NCBI RefSeq assembly: GCF_963674925.1 | Contig: NZ_OY771647.1 | Span: 139,501 to 203,500 of the forward strand | Source: an uncultured Draconibacterium sp. | GTDB taxonomy: Bacteria; Bacteroidota; Bacteroidia; Bacteroidales; Prolixibacteraceae | DNA length: 64,000 nucleotides | Direction: 5' to 3' | Shown here: positions 27,641-36,910 of the stretch, one piece after another | Layout of the letters: the number at the start of each line of letters is the position of its first letter | Numbering within the stretch: position 1 is the first letter of the stretch | Notes under the pieces: generated by a model | The model's input: only the letters and a program-made list of their open reading frames with translations | Databases searched by the model: none | Told to the model about the DNA's origin: nothing | Position numbers and translations under genes: made by a program

Positions 27641-27805
27641 AAAGGGATGATTTCGATTGGCTAAAGACTTTTCCATTTTGTAAATTTATGGAGCCAGCGC
27701 AACACATTTAATTCGAAAGTAAAAAGCATTTTAAAACAAAACTGAAAAATGCAGAGCAGCAACATTATTATCCATTGCCACTTTTTTAATACCTTTTTGA
27801 AATAA

Positions 27806-29272
27806 ATGAAGCATTTTAAAATAAACATCGCTTTAATTTTACACATCATTTCGATCGTAATTACGTTCGAAAGTCTTTTTATGCTCTTTGCGCTTATTGT
27901 CTCATTTATTTACAAAGAGAGCGTTTTTGCCGATCTGTCATACACTTTTCTGATCACCTTGGTTTTAGGGGTTGTTTTAAACCTGCTCACCAAAAAACAA
28001 CGGCAGGTAGAACCTTCGTTGCGCGAGAGTTTTATTATTGTTACGCTGGCCTGGGTGGTAATGGCTTTGGTGGGTACACTCCCCTATTTGCTAACCGACA
28101 GTATCCCGAATTTTACCAATGCTTTTTTCGAATCGATTTCAGGATTTACCACAACCGGATCGTCGATTTTAGCCGACATTGAAGCTCTGCCCAAAAGCGT
28201 ATTGTTTTGGCGTGCAGAAACCCACTGGATTGGCGGAATGGGAATTATTGTTTTGGTGGTAGCCATTATGCCATTTCTGAAAATTAACGGCATTTACCTG
28301 TTTTACTCCGAGGTGTCGAGTGTGGCCACCGAAAAAGTATCGACACGCATACGCAAGGTGGCGCGCCGATTATGGCTCATTTACATGGGGCTTACCTTTG
28401 CCGAAACCATTATTTTATGGATAGGCGGCATGTCGCTGTTCGACGCCATTTGTCATTCGTTTGCGACCATTGCCACCGGCGGTTTCTCCACAAAGAATGA
28501 TAGTCTGGCCGGCTTCTCGCCATTTATACAATACACGGTAACCTTTTTTATGCTGCTTTCGGGAATCAACTTTGTGGTGCACGTTTTCTGGTTACGGGGC
28601 GATTTTAAAACTGCTTTTAAGAATGAAGAACTCCGGTTGTATTTAAAAATAATATTGGTTGCCGGAACCATCATTACACTGTCACTTTTCTTTCATCACC
28701 AGGATATGGGATTTGAGCCGGCTTTCCGTCATGCCTTTTTCCAGGTGGTTTCCATTATTACCGCAACCGGGTTTGCCACTGCCGATTATTTGCAGTGGCC
28801 ATTACAATCCATTGGAATAATTGCTATTCTGATGTTGATCGGAGCATCTTCAGGATCAACCGGAGGTGGTGTAAAAGTTATCCGTCACCTTGTTGTTTTT
28901 AAGCGTATACGCACACTTTATAAAGAATATTTTTCGTCGAGCACGGTTGTTCGTGTGGTGCACTACAACAAAAACGTGGTGAAGCCCGAGCTCATTAACC
29001 GCGTTTTTACTTTTGTTCTTTTTTACTACCTCATACTTATTATCGGCACTATGATAATGATGCTCTGGACAAACGACCTGAAAACCTCGTTTGGTGCGGT
29101 GGCTACAAGTATGGCCGGCATTGGTCCTGGATTTGGTACCGTTGGCCCGGTGAGCAACTTCCTGCATTTACCCGATGGCGCCAAATATTTTTTAACGGCG
29201 CTAATGGTAATTGGCCGTTTGGAAATCTATTCGGTACTGGTACTTTTCACTCCGTCGTTCTGGCTCGATTAA
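27806..29272 (+). CDS. trkH: TrkH-family potassium uptake protein
   Basis: Inner-membrane K+ channel/transporter subunit of 488 residues with 10-12 hydrophobic segments. The four pore loops are visible: SGFTTTGSSILAD (loop 1), FATIATGGFSTKNDS (loop 2), TATGFATADY (loop 3) and SMAGIGPGFGTVG (loop 4). The conserved GRLEIYSVLVLF end is present. It normally needs the cytoplasmic regulator TrkA, which is not in this window. It is followed 48 bases later by dgt on the same strand, possibly co-transcribed. Confidence 0.95.
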   Translation: MKHFKINIALILHIISIVITFESLFMLFALIVSFIYKESVFADLSYTFLITLVLGVVLNLLTKKQRQVEPSLRESFIIVTLAWVVMALVGTLPYLLTDSIPNFTNAFFESISGFTTTGSSILADIEALPKSVLFWRAETHWIGGMGIIVLVVAIMPFLKINGIYLFYSEVSSVATEKVSTRIRKVARRLWLIYMGLTFAETIILWIGGMSLFDAICHSFATIATGGFSTKNDSLAGFSPFIQYTVTFFMLLSGINFVVHVFWLRGDFKTAFKNEELRLYLKIILVAGTIITLSLFFHHQDMGFEPAFRHAFFQVVSIITATGFATADYLQWPLQSIGIIAILMLIGASSGSTGGGVKVIRHLVVFKRIRTLYKEYFSSSTVVRVVHYNKNVVKPELINRVFTFVLFYYLILIIGTMIMMLWTNDLKTSFGAVATSMAGIGPGFGTVGPVSNFLHLPDGAKYFLTALMVIGRLEIYSVLVLFTPSFWLD

Positions 29273-29320
29273 GGAGAGTTCAAGAATTTCTTATACATTC
29301 GTGCAAGAATTTTTGAGACT

Positions 29321-30643
29321 ATGGATTGGAACACACTTCTTTCGCCAAAACGATTGGGAAGCAAGGGCACTTTAGGCCCCGTAACAAACGAAGACCGTAC
29401 GCAGTTTCAGCGCGATTACGACCGGATTATTTTCTCGTCGCCATTTCGCCGGATGCAAAATAAAACTCAGGTTTTTCCGCTGCCCGAGCATATTTTTGTG
29501 CACAACCGCCTCACCCACAGCCTGGAGGTGGCCAGTGTTGGCCGATCGCTGGGGAATTTATTGTCGGAATACCTGTTGGAACTCCATCAGGATAATCCGC
29601 TGATCCACGAAATCGGAACAATCGTTTCAACCGCTTGTCTGGCGCATGATTTGGGAAATCCGCCGTTTGGTCACTCAGGCGAAGCGGCTATTTCAAACTA
29701 TTTTAACAAAGCTAGCGGCCAGAAATTCAAAGACCAGCTCTCCGAAGGCGAATGGAAAGACTTCACCTGTTTTGACGGAAATGCCAACGCTTTTCGCACA
29801 CTCACCCATCAATTTAACGGCAAACGAGAGGGTGGTTTTGCATTAACCTATTCAACGCTGGCCAGCATTGTAAAATATCCGTATGAGTCGGTAAAAGCTA
29901 CCAAACCAAAATTTGGATTTTTCCAGTCGGACAAAGAAAATTACTACCACATTGCCAATGAGCTGGGAATAGCACAACGCGAAGATGGAAGTTTTGCCCG
30001 TCATCCGCTGGTGTATTTGGTGGAGGCTGCGGATGATATTTGTTACCAGATTATGGATTTGGAAGATGCTTTTAAACTGGGCATTTTACACTACGACAGA
30101 ATTCGTGCACTTTTCCAAAACTTCTTTACCGAAGAGCGGATTGAACGTTTCGAGAAAACCTTTACCCAGGTAAGCGATATCAACGAACAAATAAGTTACC
30201 TGCGCGCCAATGTTATCGGCGAGTTGATTTACCGTTGCATCGACATTTTTAAGGATAATTACGACGCGATTATGGCCGGAACTTTCGCCGGAAGTCTTAT
30301 CGATCAGCTTCCTGAAAAGCAAGCCGCAGCAATGAAGCAAGTTCAGCGTATTTCGTTCAGCGAAATTTACGCACACCACTCGGTTGTTGAGATTGAGATT
30401 GCCGGTTACAAAATTATCGGCACGCTGCTGGAGGAGTTTGTTGATGCAATTATGAATACCGACAAAAAGGATAAGTACAGTCAGAAAATATTATCGTTGT
30501 TACCCGGCCAGTTTAAAACCGACGACGATTCGGTGTATCTGAAAATTCAATCGGTGGTTGATTTTGTATCGGGAATGACCGACATTTTCGCACTCGATCT
30601 GTACCGCAAACTTAAAGGAATCAGTTTACCCGGTGTTGTGTAG
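29321..30643 (+). CDS. dgt: Deoxyguanosinetriphosphate triphosphohydrolase (dGTPase)
   Basis: Cytosolic HD-domain enzyme of 440 residues that splits dGTP (or other dNTPs) into deoxynucleoside and triphosphate. The start DRTQFQRDYDRIIFSSPFRRMQ and the HD motif residues His 66 (NRLTHSLEV) and His 109-Asp 110 (CLAHDLGNPPFGHSGE) are family signatures. The HPLVYLVEAADDICYQIMDLED block carries the last metal ligand. Length fits the short dGTPase-like class. Upstream is trkH; no regulation is visible. Confidence 0.93.
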   Translation: MDWNTLLSPKRLGSKGTLGPVTNEDRTQFQRDYDRIIFSSPFRRMQNKTQVFPLPEHIFVHNRLTHSLEVASVGRSLGNLLSEYLLELHQDNPLIHEIGTIVSTACLAHDLGNPPFGHSGEAAISNYFNKASGQKFKDQLSEGEWKDFTCFDGNANAFRTLTHQFNGKREGGFALTYSTLASIVKYPYESVKATKPKFGFFQSDKENYYHIANELGIAQREDGSFARHPLVYLVEAADDICYQIMDLEDAFKLGILHYDRIRALFQNFFTEERIERFEKTFTQVSDINEQISYLRANVIGELIYRCIDIFKDNYDAIMAGTFAGSLIDQLPEKQAAAMKQVQRISFSEIYAHHSVVEIEIAGYKIIGTLLEEFVDAIMNTDKKDKYSQKILSLLPGQFKTDDDSVYLKIQSVVDFVSGMTDIFALDLYRKLKGISLPGVV

Positions 30644-30799
30644 AAAGTATACAGTTTTCAGTCTCAGTTAACAGCAATAATCCTTCTGCAAACGAGATAT
30701 GGAAAGTCGGACAACAATGACGTAATATTGACGCAAGCATGACGCTATCAACAATGCACACTCAAAATAATTTTGCCAGTACAATTTAAAACTTGAAAA

Positions 30800-31399
30800 A
30801 TGAGTAATCAAAATCTGGCTAAAAACATTAAAAAGTTACGCAACCGAAAAGGAATTTCACAGGAATTACTTGCAGAAAAATCGGGTGTTAGTTTGCGAAC
30901 TGTTCAACGCATTGAAAATGGTGAAACAGAACCGCGCGGAGATACATTAGTCCGTCTGGCAGAAGTACTTGATACGGCCCCGGAAGATTTGAGTGATTGG
31001 AAACTAACCGAAGATAAAGGTTCGTTGATGACTCTGAATTTATCGGCGTTGGGATTTTTACTATTCCCTTTGCTCGGAATCGTTATTCCGATGGTTATCT
31101 GGATTAGTAAAAAAGGCAAAGTGCGCGATCTGGATAACCTGGCAAAAAGTATTCTGAATTTTCAGATCCTCTGGACCGCTGTGTTACTGGTGGTGTATAT
31201 TTATTTTATTGCAAGCACATATTATCGAATAAACCAATCGGGCGATATTTCCATGTCGGTTCTTGGAAATTCTGTTTATAGAATTCTTTCGATGGGTGGA
31301 TTATATGTTTACAACCTATTTTTGGTTATCGCCAATACTTTTCGAATTAATGATGGCAGAAAGGTAAAATACTTTCCTCTGCTACGAATTATCCGATAA
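30800..31399 (+). CDS. XRE-type regulator fused to a DUF4870-like membrane domain
   Basis: Protein of 199 residues. Residues ~5-60 are an XRE helix-turn-helix (LAEKSGVSLRTVQRIENGE). Three hydrophobic segments follow (about 80-102, 118-140 and 165-190) with the DUF4870-type pattern LDNLAKSILNFQILW. The DNA-binding head is thus tethered to the inner membrane. The target is unknown. It is preceded by a TAATTTTG -7-like element at 30768-30775 and flanked by short inverted copies of a CAGTTTTCAGTCTCAG sequence. Confidence 0.85.
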   Translation: MSNQNLAKNIKKLRNRKGISQELLAEKSGVSLRTVQRIENGETEPRGDTLVRLAEVLDTAPEDLSDWKLTEDKGSLMTLNLSALGFLLFPLLGIVIPMVIWISKKGKVRDLDNLAKSILNFQILWTAVLLVVYIYFIASTYYRINQSGDISMSVLGNSVYRILSMGGLYVYNLFLVIANTFRINDGRKVKYFPLLRIIR

Positions 31400-31432
31400 T
31401 TGAAAGCACATCAGCACTCTCAACTAATTATT

Positions 31433-31470
31433 AAGGCGCTAAGCAGTTCGAACTGTTTAGCGCCTTATAC
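31433..31470. terminator. Bidirectional terminator
   Basis: A 16-bp inverted repeat (31433-31448 with 31451-31466) with one G-U pair and the TTCGAA centre. It lies between the XRE gene (+) and the AIM24-like gene (-). Confidence 0.75.
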
Positions 31471-31520
31471 ATATTAATCACAGCTGATTGAAAACTGAGA
31501 CTGAAAACTGCTAACTGAAA

Positions 31521-32291
31521 TTATCCTTCCAGTAAATTATCGAGCAACCCGCCACGCGCTTCTTTGCGGGCGTTTCCTCCTGCCGGCGACAATTCGGCAA
31601 TCAGCTTCCGTATTGGCATACTTTGCAGCCAAACTTTTCCGGTTCCACGTAAAGTGGCCAGAAATAATCCTTCGCCACCAAAAACCATCGAGCGCAAACC
31701 ACCTGCCTGTTCAATACTGTAATCAATCGAAGTTTCGAAACCTACAATACATCCGGTGTCTACGCGCAAAGTTTCGTTTTTCAGCTGCTTTTCAATAACA
31801 GTTCCTCCGGCATGAATAAAAGCTCTTCCATCGCCTTCCAGCTGTTGCAGAATAAATCCTTCGCCGCCAAAAAATCCGGCACCCAGTTTACGGTTAAACG
31901 TTATCGAGATTTTTGTACCCAATGCAGCACACAAAAAAGCATCTTTTTGAACGATGATCCTTCCACCAAAATCAGGTAAGTTAAGCGGAATAATCGTTCC
32001 CGGATAAGGAGCCGAAAATGCCACGTGCTTTTTCCCCCAGCCCTGGTTGGTAAAATGGGTAAGAAACAGCGACTCGCCACTAATCAAACGCGATCCTGCT
32101 GATAACACTTTGTCAAAAAAACCGGCACGCGGATTTGAACCGTCGCCCATTCGGGCCTGAAACTCAATACCATCTTCCATGTACAACATGGCACCCGCTT
32201 CGGCAATAACCGTTTCTGCCGGATCTAACTCAATTTCAACCAACTGAACATCGTGACCGATGATCTTATAATCAATTTCATGCGAATTCAT
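31521..32291 (-). CDS. TIGR00266/AIM24-family protein
   Basis: Protein of 256 residues with the double beta-helix typical of TIGR00266 (AIM24): VEIELDPAETVIAEAGAMLYMEDGI at the start, AGSRLISGESLFLTHFTN and the glycine-rich GFFGGEGFILQQLEGDGRAFIHAGGT core, closing with GLFLATLRGTGKVWLQS. Bacterial members are widespread; their function is not established. It is cytosolic by sequence. It stands alone, divergent from the pseudouridine synthase at 32391 with about 100 bases between. Confidence 0.88.
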   Translation of the reverse strand: MNSHEIDYKIIGHDVQLVEIELDPAETVIAEAGAMLYMEDGIEFQARMGDGSNPRAGFFDKVLSAGSRLISGESLFLTHFTNQGWGKKHVAFSAPYPGTIIPLNLPDFGGRIIVQKDAFLCAALGTKISITFNRKLGAGFFGGEGFILQQLEGDGRAFIHAGGTVIEKQLKNETLRVDTGCIVGFETSIDYSIEQAGGLRSMVFGGEGLFLATLRGTGKVWLQSMPIRKLIAELSPAGGNARKEARGGLLDNLLEG

Positions 32292-32390
32292 AGCTCTAAT
32301 TTTATGTTTGAGCTCCGAATTTAAGTGAATTCAGGGAAATAAAATTCCAAATCAGAAAATTTAGCGATCTTTGCACAAAATAATTTAGCA

Positions 32391-33323
32391 ATGCGCAAGA
32401 ATAACAACAGCAACCGGGGCAGTTCACAAGGTAAATCATCCGGCAACACTTCAAAACGTTCGGTGAAATCACCTTCAGGAAAACGAGTTGGAAAATCGCG
32501 GGTGGTTGAAAAATCGGAACCCAAAAAAGAATTCAAACCCGGGAAAAATTATCGCAAACCGGCCGCCAAGAAAGTAGAGGCTGACGGACCAAGGCCAAAA
32601 CTAAAAACGCTTTCGGCCGAAGGAATGCGCTTAAACCGTTTTATCGCCAATGCCGGTGTTTGCTCGCGCCGCGAAGCCGATACTTTTATTACTGCCGGAG
32701 CGGTAACCATTAACGGAAAAATTGTTACTGAGTTGGGAATACGTGTGCTGCCGGGCGACGAAGTACGTTTTGACGGACGGAAAATTGAAGCTGAGCGCAA
32801 AGTGTATATTTTGCTGAATAAACCCAAAGATTATGTGACCACCACCGACGATCCGCATGCGGATAAAATTGTGATGGACCTGATAAAAGACGCTTGCGAT
32901 GAGCGCGTTTACCCGGTTGGCCGACTGGACCGGAATACCACCGGGTTGTTACTGTTTACCAACGACGGCGACCTTTCGAAAAAACTGACACACCCAAAAC
33001 ATAACAAAAAGAAGGTGTACCAGGTTACCCTCGACAAACCGGTTGAACGCGGACACATGGATATGATTGCCTCAGGAATTGAGCTGGAAGACGGCCCAAT
33101 TGCTGCCGATGCCATTAGCTACACCTCGGATGACAAAACTGAGGTGGGCATTGAAATTCACTCGGGGAAAAACCGTATTGTTCGTCGTATTTTCGAGCAC
33201 TTTGGGTACCGGGTAAAAAAACTCGACCGTGTACTTTTTGCAGGTCTTACCAAAAAGAATTTGCCGCGAGGAAAATGGCGACTTCTTACCGAAAAAGAAG
33301 TGAAATTTTTAAAAATGATGTAG
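32391..33323 (+). CDS. RsuA/RluB-type rRNA pseudouridine synthase
   Basis: Enzyme of 310 residues that isomerises uridine in rRNA. A basic, low-complexity extension (1-75, Lys/Arg/Ser-rich) precedes an S4 RNA-binding domain (RLNRFIANAGVCSRREADTFI). The catalytic domain has Asp 180 in YPVGRLDRNTTGLLLFTNDG and the RIVRRIFEHFGYRVKKLDR strand. It is closest to RluB/RluE-like members by eye; the target position is not predicted. The basic tail is common in Bacteroidota homologues and probably contacts RNA. Confidence 0.92.
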   Translation: MRKNNNSNRGSSQGKSSGNTSKRSVKSPSGKRVGKSRVVEKSEPKKEFKPGKNYRKPAAKKVEADGPRPKLKTLSAEGMRLNRFIANAGVCSRREADTFITAGAVTINGKIVTELGIRVLPGDEVRFDGRKIEAERKVYILLNKPKDYVTTTDDPHADKIVMDLIKDACDERVYPVGRLDRNTTGLLLFTNDGDLSKKLTHPKHNKKKVYQVTLDKPVERGHMDMIASGIELEDGPIAADAISYTSDDKTEVGIEIHSGKNRIVRRIFEHFGYRVKKLDRVLFAGLTKKNLPRGKWRLLTEKEVKFLKMM

Positions 33324-33326
33324 ATA

Positions 33327-33392
33327 GAAGTTGGAAGACTGAAGCCCGGAGCCGGAAGAAAAGCTTCTCCAACTCCGGACTTCAAACTTCCT
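33327..33392. terminator. Long imperfect inverted repeat behind the pseudouridine synthase
   Basis: Arms around 33333-33352 and 33371-33391 pair with GGAAG, TGAAG and CCGGAG blocks. This is a large hairpin between the pseudouridine synthase stop and the ECF sigma gene, probably a terminator or dispersed repeat. No clean T-run is present. Confidence 0.45.
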
Positions 33393-33466
33393 GTCAATAA
33401 AAACTATAGCTGTTTGTTAACCATCAATTGTAATTATTCTCACTACCAGTTACTAATAAACCGATT

Positions 33467-33958
33467 TTGGAAAAGGAATTCTTACACATAATCCGGAAGA
33501 ACCAGGGCATCATCCACAAAGTATGCAACATTTATTGCGACACGGAAGATGACCGAAGTGATCTCTTTCAGGAAATTGTAGTACAGCTTTGGAAGTCGTA
33601 CCCCAATTTCAGAAGAGAATCAAAGGTTTCTACATGGATGTATCGTGTGGCGCTGAATACCGCGATTACTACGTTCAAAAAAAGTAAGAGAAGACCTGAC
33701 CAAAGTAGCCTGACGTACGAAAATTTTCAGATTGAAGAAGAGAAGTACGATACCGAAACTGAAGAGAATATAAAAGTATTGCACAAAGCCATTCAGCAGC
33801 TTACCGGAATCGAAAAATCGATTGTGCTGTTGTACCTCGAAAACAAAAAGTACGAGGAAATTGCTGAGATTACCGGAATCACCCAAAATTATGTGCGGGT
33901 AAAAATGAACCGGATAAAAAAGAAGCTGAAGAAGCTGATGGTAAACGAGGAGGAGTAG
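33467..33958 (+). CDS. ECF-type RNA polymerase sigma factor
   Basis: Sigma-70 family factor of 163 residues starting with TTG. Region 2 is at ~15-75 (DRSDLFQEIVVQLWKSYPNF, STWMYRVALNTAITTFKK) and region 4 at ~105-155 (LYLENKKYEEIAEITGITQNYVRVKMNRIKKKLK). There is no region 1 or 3, so it belongs to the ECF group. Its gene ends one base before the start of a four-helix membrane protein, a usual layout for sigma/anti-sigma pairs. Target promoters are unknown. Confidence 0.9.
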   Translation: MEKEFLHIIRKNQGIIHKVCNIYCDTEDDRSDLFQEIVVQLWKSYPNFRRESKVSTWMYRVALNTAITTFKKSKRRPDQSSLTYENFQIEEEKYDTETEENIKVLHKAIQQLTGIEKSIVLLYLENKKYEEIAEITGITQNYVRVKMNRIKKKLKKLMVNEEE

Positions 33959-33959
33959 T

Positions 33960-34637
33960 ATGGAATTAAACGAGTTGAAAAAAACATGGAGCAAAATGGC
34001 CCCCTCCAAAGAACTGGACGAAAACCAGTTGAACACAATGCTCAGTAAACGTACCCGAAGTCTTATTGACCGTATCGACCGTAATATAAAAATAGGTTTT
34101 GTCGTTTTGTTGGGATTAATTTTGCTATTTACTTTCGATGATTTTATTTTTTCACCCGAAACTATTGAAAAATACTACAGCGAAATGCCCATCCCAAACT
34201 GGGTTTTGTTTCTGGCCGTTTTTGGTAATGTGCTTATCGTTACTACGTTCCTGTATTTTGTTGTTAAATATTACCGCGTAAAACGACAATGCGATGTGGC
34301 TTGTGACCTGAAAGGCACTTTGAAAAAAATAATTGAAACACTTATCCTCTATCAACGCCTGTTCTATCTTGCTTTAGCCAGTATACTGCTGGCAATGGCA
34401 TCGGCCTTTACAACCGGAATGTACGAAGGGTTAAATCATAATGCAGAACTACAGGGCCTTCAATTCACTGACATTGAAACAAGCAAATTAATTTTAGCAG
34501 TTCTAATTTCGGTTCTAATTGTCGTTTTGTTTGGTGGGGCTATTTTCTTTTTCCTTCGTTGGGGATTCCGCAAATTGTATGGCAACTACATCAAAAAATT
34601 AAAAGCCACGCTGCGCGAGTTGCAAGAATTGGAGTAA
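33960..34637 (+). CDS. Membrane protein, possible partner (anti-sigma) of the ECF factor
   Basis: Protein of 225 residues. A charged cytoplasmic head (~1-40; KTWSKMAPSKELDENQLN) is followed by four hydrophobic helices (about 44-62, 78-100, 128-150 and 178-200) and a Lys-rich tail. It starts one base after the sigma stop, so the two are translationally coupled. No zinc-binding HxxxCxxC motif of ZAS anti-sigma factors is present. The anti-sigma role rests on position only, and I do not recognise the family. Confidence 0.7.
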   Translation: MELNELKKTWSKMAPSKELDENQLNTMLSKRTRSLIDRIDRNIKIGFVVLLGLILLFTFDDFIFSPETIEKYYSEMPIPNWVLFLAVFGNVLIVTTFLYFVVKYYRVKRQCDVACDLKGTLKKIIETLILYQRLFYLALASILLAMASAFTTGMYEGLNHNAELQGLQFTDIETSKLILAVLISVLIVVLFGGAIFFFLRWGFRKLYGNYIKKLKATLRELQELE

Positions 34638-35390
34638 ATCAGTTTCGAGTCATCTAGTATCAAGAATCCTGCATCAAGTTGATACGAAGCGAAATCGGAT
34701 CAATTTAAAAATCCGATGGAGAAAAAAATTTAACTATTCTAAAATCATTATTATTTTTCCTGCCGGAGGCCTTCATCTTTGCCTTGAAGCAAAGACTAAG
34801 CAGAAAATTCAAGGCTCCTTTGGGGCTTCACCCTCCGTTTTCATAAAACCCAAATTCGGACGGGTGATCTCCTCGATTCCTCGGAGCTTCCCGCTCTCAT
34901 TAAGGTTCTATTTCAACTCCAGGCCAAGCCCCAAAGAGGCCGTCCTTCGATGTAGCATCATTACATCGAAGCCTGGCCTCGGCTGGTGAGCCGGAAAACA
35001 AGTGGTGACGGCGTAAAAAATTACTGCTGTTTGAGGAGTTACGACGAGTTTCAGGAATTTTAGTCGTCGCCGCGTAGCTTTTCCGAGAGAAGCGGGCGCA
35101 GCCTTGGGTTTTCTGTCTACTCTTTGGGCTAAGCCAAAGAGTAGAATCGGTCCGATAGGACAAAGTTTATTCATTGTGGTTGGTTGATCAATTCAATCTT
35201 GAAACTTCTTTAGTGCGATATTTCTTCTCCACCGGATATTCTATGTGATCCGCGAAATCCCGACCACAGGCTTAGAGGTATCAAGTCAAGCGAATCGCAT
35301 TAAATCAAACTATTGGTTAGTTTTATCGTTTAAGCATACATAATTCAGGATCGACTTTTTATCTTTACACCTCAAACTGAACATTATATT
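34638..35390. repeat. Gene-free region with structured GC-rich repeat-like element
   Basis: About 750 bases without a credible gene. The middle (about 34755-35165) is richer in GC than its flanks and contains several hairpins: CTTCGATGTA (34945-34954) with its complement at 34962-34971, enclosed by CCAGGC/GCCTGG (34919-34924, 34971-34976), and CTACTCTTTGG (35117-35127) with CCAAAGAGTAG (35134-35144). Minus-strand frames of 87-88 codons are open here, but two overlap in different frames. Similar sequences are, from memory, scattered in many Bacteroidota genomes. I call it a dispersed non-coding repeat. The glmM promoter should lie in the last 100 bases (TATCTTTA at 35360). Confidence 0.5.
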
Positions 35391-36773
35391 ATGACCTTAA
35401 TAAAATCGATCTCGGGAATACGAGGTACTATTGGAGGAAAACCGGGCGAAGGATTAAGCCCGCTCGACCTGGTAAAATTTACAGCAGCTTACGCCACCTG
35501 GGCAAAAGAAAAGGCAAACAAAGAAAAAATTACAGTAGTTGTTGGACGCGACGCACGAATTTCGGGCGAAATGGTAGCATCAATCGTTGTTTCAACACTG
35601 TCGGGAATGGGATGTAACGTGGTTAACATCGGGCTGGCAACTACGCCAACCACCGAGATTGCCGTTACCGAAGAAAAAGCTGATGGAGGAATTATCCTCA
35701 CAGCCAGTCATAATCCGAAACAATGGAATGCTCTAAAACTGCTGAATTCCACAGGTGAATTTCTTGATGCCGAAGAAGGAGCTAAAGTTCTGGCAATTGC
35801 AGATGCTGAAGATTTCAGCTTTGCCGAAGTGGATGATCTGGGAACAGTGGTTGAAAAAGACTACACCGATATTCATGTGCAACACGTTTTGGATCTTGAT
35901 TTGGTTGACGTGGAAGCTATAAAAAAAGCCAACTTCTCGGTGGCTGTAGATGCCGTAAATTCAGTTGGTGGCGTTGCCATGCCGGCTCTTTTTAAAGCAC
36001 TCGACATTGAAAATATAGTAGAAATAAACTGCGAACCGACCGGGCATTTTGCGCATACTCCGGAACCCATTCCTGAGAACCTGGTAGAAACCGCAGAAAT
36101 TATCAGCAAAAATAAAGTTGACGTTGGTTTTGTTGTCGATCCGGATGTCGACCGCCTGGTGATCATCAACGAAGACGGCAGCATGTTTAACGAAGAATAC
36201 ACGCTGGTAGCTGTTGCCGATTATGTGTTGAGCCAAACTCCCGGAAATACGGTATCCAATTTATCATCAAGCCGTGCACTGCGCGATGTAACTGAAAAAC
36301 ACGGTCAGAGCTACTCGGCCGGAATGGTTGGAGAAGTAAATGTTGTGGCCAAAATGCGCGAAACAAATGCGATTATCGGCGGCGAAGGAAATGGCGGAAT
36401 TATTTACCCAGCCAGCCACAGTGGCCGCGATGCCTTGGTTGGAGCTGCACTTTTCCTTTCTCATTTGGCAAAGTCAGGTAAAAAATGTTCGGAGCTGCGT
36501 AAAACCTACCCCGATTATTTTATCTCGAAGAACAAGATTGAACTGACACCTGACATTGATGTAGATAGAATTCTTGTAAAAATGAAGGAAAAGTACGCCC
36601 ACGAAGAGGTAACAGCAACCGATGGAGTAAAAATCGATTTTGCTGAGTCGTGGGTGCATTTACGCAAATCGAATACAGAGCCGATTATCCGGATATATGC
36701 TGAAGCGAAATCAAGTGCAGAAGCTGATAACTTGGCTCAGCAAATGATTGACGAAATGAAAAGCCTTTTATAA
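35391..36773 (+). CDS. glmM: Phosphoglucosamine mutase-type phosphohexomutase
   Basis: Cytosolic alpha-D-phosphohexomutase of 460 residues, converting glucosamine-6-P to glucosamine-1-P for cell-wall precursor synthesis. The phosphoserine loop is ILTASHNPKQWN with Ser 106. The Mg-binding loop is DPDVDRLVIINEDG. The sugar-binding loop is IIGGEGNGGIIYP, and the phosphate-binding C-terminal loop is RKSNTEPIIRIYAEA. The glucosamine rather than mannose/glucose specificity is the usual assignment for this length and start (ISGIRGTIGGKPGEGL), but is not proven by motif. Confidence 0.88.
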   Translation: MTLIKSISGIRGTIGGKPGEGLSPLDLVKFTAAYATWAKEKANKEKITVVVGRDARISGEMVASIVVSTLSGMGCNVVNIGLATTPTTEIAVTEEKADGGIILTASHNPKQWNALKLLNSTGEFLDAEEGAKVLAIADAEDFSFAEVDDLGTVVEKDYTDIHVQHVLDLDLVDVEAIKKANFSVAVDAVNSVGGVAMPALFKALDIENIVEINCEPTGHFAHTPEPIPENLVETAEIISKNKVDVGFVVDPDVDRLVIINEDGSMFNEEYTLVAVADYVLSQTPGNTVSNLSSSRALRDVTEKHGQSYSAGMVGEVNVVAKMRETNAIIGGEGNGGIIYPASHSGRDALVGAALFLSHLAKSGKKCSELRKTYPDYFISKNKIELTPDIDVDRILVKMKEKYAHEEVTATDGVKIDFAESWVHLRKSNTEPIIRIYAEAKSSAEADNLAQQMIDEMKSLL

Positions 36774-36789
36774 TCTACATTACGGAAGG

Positions 36790-36910
36790 TTATACCAATT
36801 GTTTTTCAGTGTGAGCCTTAAGCGAAACACTGGAATTACAATGGTTAATGCCGATTGAAAACGGAAATTGTATGAGATAAGGCTCATCCTGATTTCACAT
36901 CGGTATTACC
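36790..36910 (+). repeat. Dispersed 120-bp intergenic repeat, copy 1
   Basis: A 121-base segment that starts TTATACCAATTG and ends ATCGGTATTACC. The reverse complement of 51681-51800 matches it over its whole length at most positions, with a few small gaps. Inside, TAATGCCGAT and ATCGGTATTA form an inverted repeat, and ACCAATTGT pairs with ACAATGGT. It lies between glmM and mgsA and no gene is in it. Confidence 0.75.

Noticed and set aside
34900..35174. Minus-strand frames of 87-88 codons in the repeat gap
   Set aside because: Two frames overlap each other and follow hairpin arms; no promoter or start context was seen. Treated as non-coding repeat.
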